From Paraglomus occultum (taxonomy: Eukaryota; Glomeromycota; Glomeromycetes; Paraglomerales; Paraglomeraceae), in contig CAJVPJ010001369.1 in NCBI GenBank assembly GCA_910592205.1, positions 1 to 10,223 of the forward strand: a DNA stretch of 10,223 nt, read 5' to 3'. The translations under genes and the position numbers were made by a program. Shown here in pieces: positions 1 to 7,791 of the stretch (position 1 is the first letter of the stretch; each line of letters starts with the position of its first letter). Below the pieces are notes generated by a model, which saw only the letters and a list, made by a program, of their open reading frames with translations, did not search any database and was not told where the DNA came from.

Positions 1-43
1 CAAAATGTTTCAAACGCATTCCCTTTTAGCTAGCGATGGCGGT

Positions 44-60
44 AAAAAAAAAAAAAAAAA
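44..60. repeat. A17 homopolymer tract
   Basis: Seventeen consecutive A on the + strand. Read on the - strand this is a T17 run like the T12 run directly before the RAX1 start codon, so it could be the leader of a leftward gene beyond the window. That is only a guess by analogy. Confidence 0.8.
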
Positions 61-1482
61 GGGCAGAACAGACCAAAATCCCAGACACCCACGCACGCCG
101 TTAGAAGATGGGGGGGAGATTAGTTGTGTCAATAAAATTATTGGTCAATGTATTTCCACTTACTAACTATTTATGTGATAATCAACCGATTAAGAGATGA
201 GTTAACTATAAATAGAATAAAAGAACATAATACTAAGGATGGACATGTGAATTGTTTATCAGATATAAAGTAGCCTGTCAACTAGTAAAACGATGTGCTG
301 GTACATATTTGGGCATATCCGACATTCAGCCACTGTGGACCCGATGCTTTCGTCATATGTTTACAAGGAATCAATAAGCTGTATACTCTAATATGCTATA
401 CATCCCCGCTTTGTTTGTCAAACGATTTAAAGATTTACGCTTTGTTTAAAGACCTAAGCCACGCAGAAGGTTCGACGAGAGCTCTTGATTGGTGACAAGG
501 ACATACAGATGACATAGGCAGTATTTACTGTGCGATATAAAATACCCACATTTCGTATCGATGCGTAATTGTTTGTCACTCACTCTCTCTCTCCACCTCA
601 TGTGTGCAGCTTGTGCGTGCGTTTCTGCATTCATACACATAGAACAATTAGATGGAAACACGGATAAATTGCGGAAATAGTCCTCCGGTGAACATTTCCC
701 TTTTTTTGTGTACACTTCACTGTGAACGCAATGACGTTTATTTAATTAACCCTTGCATCAATCGATTGCGCTGACTTGCTCACAATGTCAATTCGCAAAA
801 ATAGATGGTTGTCTGTGACGAGGAGTAGAGAAATTGTGATGGAACGTGTTTATATTGGGTAACGTTTTTGATGCAATAACGGATTTACCAGTTATGAGAA
901 CAATGAGTTTTTGCGGTGTTGAATTTTTTTTTAACCGACGTGCTTTGCATATGTACTTCCAATCAAGTTATTCTAACATTTTTGTGGAATGGTGTTATTG
1001 GTTGATCATCATGTATCAGTGCAAACAATAGTAAATTTAACTTATTTATATCAGATTGTATTGGTAATTTAAATGATGCCTGTTTCTATACACACGTTCT
1101 TGTCACTCAAAGTCACACTCTCAAATATCCCCAAACACTTTTCCCCCTGCGGTGCGAATATTTAACCAGGTGTCACACAGCAAAAAACGATTATGCGTTT
1201 AACACAATTATAAGTTCAGAGTTATTGCCCGTAATTCGTCCAGAGCGAGCGTGTTAACCTTTAACCGCCCATTAAGCCTAGACTCACCCAGCCCACTGGA
1301 CCATTAAATCAAGCCTAGCCCCACGAACTATTACCTGCTTTGGTTATCATTTATTCCATTAGCCCGTTGATATGTATTCCACTTGACTAGTTATATTCAT
1401 ATTGTTTTACCAACGTTATCTTTTTAACAACTCTCTTGTTACCTCTCTATCATGCCAACTCTAATTATACACGTTAATAAAA

Positions 1483-1513
1483 TTTGGCCAATCACACATC
1501 TTTGGCCAATCAC
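1483..1513 (+). promoter_or_regulatory. Paired CCAAT boxes
   Basis: The 13-mer TTTGGCCAATCAC occurs twice, at 1483-1495 and 1501-1513, with an 18-bp period. Each copy contains GGCCAATCA, which fits the site bound by the CCAAT-binding complex (NF-Y, or HAP2/3/5 in fungi). The repetition is seen directly and the binding is inferred. No gene start lies close by, so the target is unknown. Confidence 0.5.
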
Positions 1514-2105
1514 GCCATTACAAACCTAAGATTAACAAGAACCCGAAAACTCAAATTGCGACCAACATGCAAAACGAAAAACCGTTGTAAGAAAAAAAAA
1601 AGCCTTTTCCTTATCAAGACGTTGACAACAAAAATAATCATCATATCAAAAAGTTTCTTATAACGAGGGAGGGGTTTCCTTGTATTTACTGTTAGCTCGC
1701 TCGGTCGGTCGGTCGACTCACACGACACGTATAACTGTTTGGTATACGTTAAAAATATGATAGTAATAGGGAAACGACTTTTATTTATGAAATTCCAAAC
1801 TCCGTTTTTCAATCACTGGTTCCTAATCAGGTCATGTTCTGAGTGAAAAGTAATTATAGACAGAATGTGGACGTTAGTGCAAGTGCATGTGTATGCATGC
1901 ATATGTATCAGAAGAAGATGAGCGGGAGGATAAGGAGCAAGGAACGAAAGGAAATACTAGTTGTATAATGGTCTGTTTGTCAACTATTTTATTGGCAGTC
2001 TATATTAGTCTACATGCGTAGTACTCATTTTTTGAATGTATGAGATTCCCTTTTGTTGCAAGTGTTACGGGAACATAATGCATGTGAACCATCTCTTATG
2101 TAAGA

Positions 2106-2220
2106 ATTGTGACATGACAATGTGACAATACGTCGATCGGGGAAATTGCATAAATGCTGAGATAGGTGATGTGTGAGCGAACCAATCGTTCTTGTCACAA
2201 TATTGCCAATTGTCACAATG
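2106..2220. promoter_or_regulatory. Cluster of TTGTSACAA-type dyads
   Basis: Exact TTGTCACAA copies lie at 2192-2200 and 2210-2218, and one-mismatch TTGTGACAA-type copies at 2107-2115 and 2120-2128. The two pairs are in opposite orientation about 80 bp apart. Each unit is a small dyad (TTGT, one base, ACAA). TGTCA/TGACA is the core bound by TALE homeodomain proteins in general, but the assignment here is speculative. Confidence 0.35.
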
Positions 2221-2865
2221 CAACAAATTATATAAGCATACGGTGCACGTTACTCACAAAAGATAACGGCCCTTTTACATAGCTTCTCTTCATGATCCAT
2301 GTTCACTTGTCACCTTTATTTTGGTAATTCTTTATTTTTTAATTTGTGTAGCATGTCCTACGCCCCGTTTGAGTAATGTCATATAAACGTTTATTGTTTC
2401 AACTACTACAAGAACAAACACAAATTAACGGCCAACAAAGAAATTTAACAACGAGCGTTGGAAATTAACAATTATTATTACACACAACAAAGAGGACAGA
2501 GTAACAATGCCATCTGAATACAAAAAGCCGAACGAGCGAATAAACCGACTGATGTTTGCACACGGTCAAGTTCGTCCATTATCTGAAACAACGAATTTGA
2601 CGGAACAATAAAGACTGCCTTATTCCATTAAAATTTTACAACAATTGTTTAATGTTTAGTTTATGAAAACACACGATGCACCAATGGTTCAATTGGCATT
2701 TTTTTCTTTTCCCGATTTCCATTTTGTTTTGGCTGTCACTATTGTCGAATTTGGCATGACAACAAGGATCCAGGCACATTATTCCAAGAGAAAATTTGGT
2801 AATCAGTATAATCGTGTTTATTTCAAGAATTAATTAACTCTCAGCCAGTCTTAATCCTAATGAAG

Positions 2866-2885
2866 TAATAATAATAATAATAATA
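2866..2885 (+). repeat. (TAA)n microsatellite
   Basis: Nearly seven perfect TAA units in non-coding DNA. This is a simple sequence repeat that may vary in length between strains. Confidence 0.9.
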
Positions 2886-3192
2886 GTGACTTTTCTTTCT
2901 GAATACAAGATTTGGGATCCCCCAATTTCAATTGTTCAATCGCTGTTGCACGATTTGTAACTTTAAATCTGTTCGATTTAAATTTAGAACAAATTTTAAG
3001 TTTCAGCGTTCACCTAGATTATCTCTTCTGCATACAATACGCCAAGCGTACATGAAAGGAAATATTCGCTATTTTGTGTTGCAATAATCGTATTTGGCAA
3101 TATGAAAAACTTTAAACAATCCCAACAATGCCAAGAAAATTAAAAACGTCAAGATTGAAAACCTTTGGGCATGAGCTACTTTATTTTTTAAT

Positions 3193-3692
3193 TCGATAAA
3201 GGTCCAAGACAGTTATAGTTAGATTAATCTCATTGCATTTTCATCTTGACTGCCAATTCGTGGTTTAACAGTATCAAATTTCCTCGATTGCTAGGCACGC
3301 AAATTCAAGGGTGTACATTAATACCATTAAAGTTAGTGAAATAAGTAAGCCTAAAGTAGTCCCAGAACAAGATATGCGTTTAATACCGAGAAGGAAATAA
3401 CTGCACGAGTTTCTAATCAGTCAAAGAATAATTGGTGCGCAATCTCGGATGCAAAGTATCGGAGAATGCATATTTGTTGGATTTATTTAGGCAGCAGAAA
3501 AAAAATAGTAAACTCGAATACAATAACATTGATTACTAGTTGGTCTATTGTCAAATTTTTAAGCTTTGCATGTTTGTACTTGCATCAGTTCGAGTGTACG
3601 TCTAGTAATTAAAATTGACCTTTATCGACGCAAAAGTATAGATTAGGTTGACAGATTTCCGATTCACCATCTTGGAGGACATCCTTTATCGA
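3193..3692. repeat. Three dispersed copies of CCTTTATCGA
   Basis: The 10-mer CCTTTATCGA is found at 3619-3628 and 3683-3692 on the + strand, and as its reverse complement at 3193-3202. Read on the other strand it contains GATAA, the core of GATA-factor sites. Three exact copies within 500 bp is more than expected for an unconstrained 10-mer, but I could not compute significance. Confidence 0.35.
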
Positions 3693-4320
3693 TTTAATAA
3701 GAATTACTAATAGTAAAAATTATCAATAGATGATTCATTAATTTCCAAAGCGTAGTGCTTATTCCAAGACTTTGTTTTTTGTTGACTCGACCAACAAGGA
3801 ATTAATTAAACCTTGTCCATTTCGCTTGCGGTAAAAACGCACATGGAATTTCAATATTTTGGTCTAATTAATCCTAATTTGGTAATTCTAAATAAAGCTC
3901 GATTGTTACCACCAAGATCTCAACAACACTTGGCAGTAATTTCATCGTTAACAGCAAAACAATTTGCTTGTCAATGAAATCAACATCACATGATTACCCT
4001 TATTCGTATCACACAAGTCGCACAAAACTTATTGCTGGCCGATCAGACAATATTATGTATAAATTTGGTATACACCAACGTTCCAACAAACATCGATTAT
4101 ATCGTTACACATTGCCAACGAAGGCTTTGCATAAAATTTTATATAATAATATGAACCAAAAGGCTCTGGGCATCTTGTTTCTCTTCATTGATAATGGTCT
4201 ATTCGCCACGTACTTTACAAAAGAAACGTTTCATTCCTAATACTACACTACATGTTGATTTATAGTTGATTCAAACAATATTACACATTCGTTAACGTGT
4301 TTTACTATACTTGTTAATCC

Positions 4321-4386
4321 CTTCTCTCTTTCCCACCTGTCCTCTTTCCCTCTTTCTCTTTCTCTTTCTCTCTCTCTTTCCCCACC
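4321..4386 (+). repeat. CT-rich pyrimidine tract in the RAX1 promoter
   Basis: About 65 bp made almost entirely of C and T, with runs of CTTTCT and TCTC units, ending about 30 bp before a TATA-like box. Pyrimidine-rich stretches just upstream of the start region are common in fungal promoters. Here it marks the likely RAX1 core promoter. Confidence 0.6.
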
Positions 4387-4414
4387 GCAACTTTTTCAAA
4401 CACTCAACATTTCA

Positions 4415-4422
4415 TATATAAA
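4415..4422 (+). promoter_or_regulatory. TATA-like box of RAX1
   Basis: TATATAAA lies about 170 bp upstream of the RAX1 ATG and just after the CT-rich tract. If it is used, transcription would begin roughly at 4445-4455, giving a leader of about 140 nt. The position is plausible but no start site is demonstrated. Confidence 0.45.
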
Positions 4423-4464
4423 CATATTTACCCCTCTGCTAGATACATAGACACTTTTAATATT

Positions 4465-4517
4465 CGGTAGGGAGAAACCGAGTTAATAGTAATGCATTAA
4501 ACTCCTTACCGAGTTAA
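4465..4517 (+). promoter_or_regulatory. Leader stem-loop with a two-codon uORF
   Basis: CGGTAGGGAG (4465-4474) can pair with CTCCTTACCG (4502-4511) in a 10-bp stem with one G-U pair and a 27-nt loop. The loop holds ATG CAT TAA (4492-4500), the only ATG between the TATA-like box and the RAX1 start. ACCGAGTTAA also occurs twice (4477-4486 and 4508-4517). An alternative inner pairing of GAGTTAAT (4480-4487) with ATTAAACTC (4496-4504), with one bulged base, would compete with the outer stem. If this lies in the mRNA leader it could modulate RAX1 translation. That role is inferred. Confidence 0.45.
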
Positions 4518-4592
4518 ATAATACAACTTTTACACACACACTTTGTAATTAATATAACACTCAACCTTCACTCGTTTTTTTTTTTTCACAAC

Positions 4593-5945
4593 ATGAGTCA
4601 ATTAAGCAAGAACGAGCAGCTTTTGTTATCTCAATCATCCACTGCTATCCCAATTCCAAAAATAGCCCTCGGTTCGTCTACCCACAGAAGCGAGATTCGC
4701 CACGACTCGCCTTCAAACAAACCCGTTGCAATCTCACAATTCAAATTCAACACTAGCGATGCGCGCATATTTACGCAGGCTGCCTCTACTGGTGCTGACA
4801 TTGAGCAGATAATCGAAGAGGAGGAGAATAAGAGAGAAATGGGCGAAAAGGTCGAAGTGATCGAAAACATGGAGGAGAACGTGAGGGAAGCGTATATAAG
4901 AGATGAAGAAAAGGCGCTGGATGAGAGTATACAAGATGAAGAAAGGAGGCGAGCAGAAAGCGAGTTACCAGTCTTGGATAAAGTATTAAACAACGAGTCG
5001 GGAGCTCCACTGAGTCTGTATAATTTCTATGCTTATTTGAGAGAGGTATGGCAAGCTGAAGATAACCTCAACGCCTGGTTGGATATCATAACGCATGAGA
5101 AGGCTTTCAAGCGCTGGGTCGAGACTGAAAAGAAAAAGAAATCCGATCCCACATCAAGTAATCTCACCTCTCGTCGCTCCCCGCCATCTTCACCGTTATA
5201 TCGTGAATCCTATTCTGGTGCTCCGAGTGTAGTCTCTGAAGATAGTGCTAGTCATGCAATAGTGTCGGTCACAACCGATGAGGATCAATCGGTCATTCAC
5301 AGCGACCGATTGAGCGGCGTCTCTAGCGAACGATCTACCGAGTTGCGTGTTACGGAAGACAGCCTAAAAAAATCGGCCAAAGAGGTTTATCGCAAATATG
5401 CAAGTTTGAATATATTTCCAGAGGAAAACAAAAAGACCATGCATGATCTGATTGAGCGCCAAGGCCGATACAACCCGGTCGTGTTTGCTACATCCAAGGC
5501 TTACGTGTATCACATAATGTCCGTGGTCTATTTCCCGAAATTTATCCAATCTGCCGTCGAAACAAATCTCACGGCCATCCACGCAATCATTGCGCTTCCT
5601 CTCGGTATAGTCGCGCTGACTGGTGGCATTTCGTTGATTTTGTTTTATATATTTCAAGGATCGGAATCGCGATCAGTGAGGCTCTGGGGTTTCATTCCTA
5701 TATGGTGTGGATGGATGCTGCTGCAAATAGCGGCAACGAGGTTTGCACCTCCGTTGGTTCTACTTAAACTGAGCGAACATAAACTGTTTCGGTTTCATAG
5801 GATCAAGGAGAAGGGAATATTAAAAGCACATAGGAAAAAGGCGATGCAGCTCCTTGTCTGCGACACTCTTGTTGCTATTTTCAATATCGCTTTGTTAATG
5901 GCTATACCACCTATGGCCCTGTACGAACAGACAAAGCAGTCATAA
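4593..5945 (+). CDS. RAX1: Rax1-type polarity protein: RGS-like domain plus membrane segments
   Basis: Single-exon gene of 450 codons. The yeast Rax1 family (about 435 residues) consists of membrane proteins that, with Rax2, mark bud sites and cell poles. Visible here: an N-terminal tail rich in Ser; a highly charged, Glu-rich, probably helical stretch (about 71-123); the first half of an RGS-like fold (about 126-180, with FYAYLREVWQAEDNLNAWLD); a Ser-rich low-complexity insertion (about 181-255); the second RGS half (about 256-321, ending in YHIMSVVYFPKFIQSAV); then three hydrophobic segments at about 329-354, 364-384 and 420-443. The order RGS followed by C-terminal membrane segments is the Rax1 signature. 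The start is the first ATG after a T12 tract (4575-4586). An AATAAA overlaps the stop codon. A direct GAP function for a G-alpha protein is not implied, as Rax1-type RGS domains are divergent. Family call fairly sure, exact role inferred from yeast. Confidence 0.85.
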   Translation: MSQLSKNEQLLLSQSSTAIPIPKIALGSSTHRSEIRHDSPSNKPVAISQFKFNTSDARIFTQAASTGADIEQIIEEEENKREMGEKVEVIENMEENVREAYIRDEEKALDESIQDEERRRAESELPVLDKVLNNESGAPLSLYNFYAYLREVWQAEDNLNAWLDIITHEKAFKRWVETEKKKKSDPTSSNLTSRRSPPSSPLYRESYSGAPSVVSEDSASHAIVSVTTDEDQSVIHSDRLSGVSSERSTELRVTEDSLKKSAKEVYRKYASLNIFPEENKKTMHDLIERQGRYNPVVFATSKAYVYHIMSVVYFPKFIQSAVETNLTAIHAIIALPLGIVALTGGISLILFYIFQGSESRSVRLWGFIPIWCGWMLLQIAATRFAPPLVLLKLSEHKLFRFHRIKEKGILKAHRKKAMQLLVCDTLVAIFNIALLMAIPPMALYEQTKQS

Positions 5946-5967
5946 ATAAACTAGTTTTTTTTTTATT
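5945..5967. terminator. Back-to-back poly(A) signals of convergent genes
   Basis: AATAAA on the + strand (5945-5950) overlaps the RAX1 stop codon. TTTATT at 5962-5967 reads AATAAA on the - strand, about 160 nt past the hydrolase stop and followed by an A-run. The two transcripts probably end within the same short spacer and could overlap at their 3' ends. Signals are seen; use is inferred. Confidence 0.4.
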
Positions 5968-6129
5968 CCGATTGATGTTATTAGTTTTCTTTTTGTTTTC
6001 TTTTTCTATTACTTTCTGTAAACATTAGTAAATAGGTTTCTATGGCGGGTTCCATTAGATTAAACGTCACAAATTAAAATGAAATTGTTGTCAATGACAC
6101 AGTCCTTCGTTAAAACAGTTTTTGTGGTT

Positions 6130-7391
6130 TCATGTGGTAACTTCATGTGCTTCAATCCATTTGGACACTTTTGCAGCCATTATCTCGCTATGAGCTTACG
6201 AGTATCAAGAGAGAAAAAAAGGCGTCAGTCGTCAAGCCAACAGGTATTCGATCGTGATCCAATCTTGTATACTCACTCAAGACAAAAGCATGCGGACATC
6301 CATCTTGACAAATGAAAACTTTTCCGTTTGGAAACTTTTTACAAAGAATCTCATAATGTTCGATTGGCGCCCAATCATCTCTCTCTCCAAAATAAAACAC
6401 AAACTTTTCCAAATTCTCTTTGATCACCTCTTCATCCAATTCTTGGACTTGCTGCATCTCCGTCATTGCCATATGCAAGGTATTCTTCACCACCTGTCCA
6501 TGGAGAAGTTTTTGGGTTGTTATTTTGGCGTAGGCGACGGATTGTGATGTACATAGTTTCACCAAGAGGGTGAATATGTGTGGAGCCAAGATAAATCGGA
6601 GAGATGCAATCAAAGATGAGGCGAGGGTTGTATTTGTCGGATGGAAGAGAGGAGACAGCAGGCGTCCGTTTGGAGTTTTGTGTATGTGCTGCAGAGTTGG
6701 AAAGAGAGCATATACTTGTATTATCCCGTGATCTGGGCGAGATCTTAACAACTGCAAGAGGGAAAATGTTGGTAAATTTTGCGCAAGACATAATATTGTT
6801 GAACGACGACACACCGCACCGCACCGCCCCGCACCGCCAAACCCCCAACTCTCACCTGTGTGGCAATAAAAGCTCCAATAGAATGTCCGCATAAAACAAA
6901 CCTCGGAGCAACGCTGTGAGAGTGTTCGCTTGTGAATTTCCTCTTTAGTTCGTCGAATATCGCAATTTTATGATTAATTTGATCCTGTAAGCTGTATAAT
7001 CTGCCATCCCCTTGGTTATGGTCACCATGCGAGTGGCCCAAGTGCGAGACTAGAGTGAATAGATGGGAATTAGGCGTTTTGACGACGACGACGACGACAA
7101 GAAAAACAGGCCCGGCCCGATTGAAAGTTTTCATCACATTACATTCCACCAACTCTCATACTCACCTCCAACAATTTCAATGTTTCCTTCTCGCTCCCGA
7201 AAAATTGTATCGCAAAACTCTTTATAATACTCAATCACACCCGGATTCCCTGGTATTACAAACAGTACCAGTGTTCCTTTCGGATCGTTCATTTTCTCTC
7301 TAACACTTGGCCACCACAGAGTCTCTGTTAAATTTCCCGTTGCATTCCATGTCGTGCGCAGGGGTCGTTCAAACAGCGAGGAAATTGGCAT
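6130..7391 (-). CDS. LDAH: Lipid-droplet-associated serine hydrolase (LDAH family)
   Basis: Four exons on the - strand: 7391-7166, 7049-6856, 6751-6277, 6194-6130, with introns of 116, 104 and 82 nt. All junctions are GT-AG with matching phases and encode 319 residues, close to the roughly 325 of the family. These are alpha/beta hydrolases bound to lipid droplets and linked to sterol or glycerolipid ester turnover; the true substrate is debated. Family marks: oxyanion segment FVIPGNPG (residues 44-51); GRLYSLQDQINHK (91-103); nucleophile elbow GHSIGA with Ser132; acid in FGERDDW (Asp265 by alignment of the motif); His294 in CPHAF. The triad is complete. Residues 183-206 form a hydrophobic stretch that could dip into a monolayer, as in relatives. 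ATG 7391 is chosen because it follows a pyrimidine-rich leader; the frame stays open upstream only to a TTG codon. The last exon contributes just the final 21 residues, after an intron with a strong pyrimidine tract. Tail-to-tail with RAX1, head toward the UBE2O 3' end. Confidence 0.88.
6813..6837. repeat. ACCGC pentamer tandem in hydrolase intron 2
   Basis: Five copies of ACCGC (one reads CCCGC) lie inside the second intron of the hydrolase gene (6855-6752). On the transcribed RNA sense this is a GCGGT repeat next to a G5 run, so the first half of the intron is strongly G-rich in an otherwise AT-rich region. Confidence 0.8.
7081..7098. repeat. (GAC)6 microsatellite in hydrolase intron 1
   Basis: Six perfect GAC units on the + strand (GTC on the gene sense) inside the first intron of the hydrolase gene (7165-7050). 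Being intronic, length change would not alter the protein. Confidence 0.9.
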
Positions 7392-7517
7392 ATTGAGTGA
7401 GAAAGAACAAGTAAAAGGCGATTGCCTCGGCTGACAATGATATGTCGGGGCGGGTGAACGCAATTGAAGAAATTGAAGCAATTGCAGAATTGCGCGAGAC
7501 TTTTAAACTTAGTTTCC

Positions 7518-7607
7518 TCATGTGAAAATTTAAGATTATTCACATGACGATCTGCGTGGTGGTTGGATTTATTCGAGCTTTAACATGACAAAATTACTTT
7601 CACATGA
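7518..7607. promoter_or_regulatory. TTCACATGA element, three copies, in hydrolase promoter
   Basis: The 9-mer TTCACATGA occurs at 7539-7547 and 7599-7607, and as its exact inverse TCATGTGAA at 7518-7526. The first two form an inverted repeat with a 12-bp spacer. All lie in the 400-bp spacer between the UBE2O stop and the hydrolase start, 127-216 bp upstream of the latter. Each contains the E-box-like core CACATG, a type of site bound by bHLH proteins. Regulation of the hydrolase is the most natural reading but is inferred; the same DNA is also the UBE2O 3' flank. The rest of this spacer is AT-rich, with degenerate AATTGAAG repeats near 7462-7478 and no ORF I would support. Confidence 0.45.
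7568..7573 (-). terminator. Possible poly(A) signal of the UBE2O gene
   Basis: TTTATT on the + strand reads AATAAA on the gene strand, about 220 nt past the UBE2O stop codon. A weaker variant, AATAAG, lies nearer the stop at 7742-7737. Which one is used cannot be told from the sequence. Confidence 0.25.
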
Positions 7608-7791
7608 ATGAATGTTCACTACCCAAAATTTAATCTTTTTCTATTACTATGTTAAAGATGCAATTGAAAAAAAAAAAGAAACGCAATATCTTTTCTATCG
7701 TAGAAAAATCAAAATTTCCATCATCGCAACACAAATCTTATTAAACAGAACCAAACCCGCAATACGAAACTTTTTTCTCAACCTTTTTTTC

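Larger units (their letters stand above)
1..4400. other. Long gene-poor intergenic region
   Basis: No coding region is supported here. Open frames on both strands stay at or below about 100 codons, several begin only at TTG, and their translations lack recognisable domains or the codon pattern of the three real genes. I looked for tRNA T-loop and box sequences and for snRNA-like starts and saw none. The stretch holds AT-rich DNA with local motifs listed separately, plus a run of seven G (110-116), a short TCGG tandem (1701-1715) and a 12-bp perfect palindrome of alternating purine and pyrimidine (1892-1903). It may be the upstream regulatory region of RAX1 and/or of a gene beyond the left edge, or it may carry a non-coding transcript. 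The sequence alone cannot decide. Confidence 0.6.

Noticed and set aside
470-490. GGTTCGA sequence resembling a tRNA T-loop
   Set aside because: The bases after it do not complete the T-arm, and no matching acceptor stem or A-box lies upstream.
1510-1812. 100-codon ORF on the - strand
   Set aside because: It starts at a TTG codon, shows no family motif, and its residues (many Phe, Arg, Leu) follow from A-rich runs such as that at 1593-1601.
3974-4240. 88-codon ORF on the + strand upstream of RAX1
   Set aside because: The frame opens with TTG, the first ATG is at 3974, the composition is random-like, and no domain is recognisable. It lies in AT-rich DNA where frames of this length occur by chance.
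4631-5010. Antisense frames of 74 to 120 codons opposite the RAX1 N-terminus
   Set aside because: They are shadows of the Glu- and Ser-rich coding sequence; long runs of Ser/Leu or Pro come from reading its GAG/GAA codons on the other strand.
6195-6250. Continuation of hydrolase exon 3 to the stop near 6188
   Set aside because: Read-through adds unrelated residues, whereas splicing from GTGAGT at 6276 to the AG at 6196-6195 restores the family's conserved C-terminal helix with the correct phase.
6254-6547. 97-codon + strand ORF opposite hydrolase exon 3
   Set aside because: It lies wholly antisense to a well-supported exon with catalytic motifs and has no recognisable domain.
7392-7481. 30-residue N-terminal extension of the hydrolase
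   Set aside because: The extended frame begins at TTG, not ATG, and its Ser/Phe/Leu/Gln content reflects a pyrimidine-rich leader. ATG 7391 also gives the usual family length.
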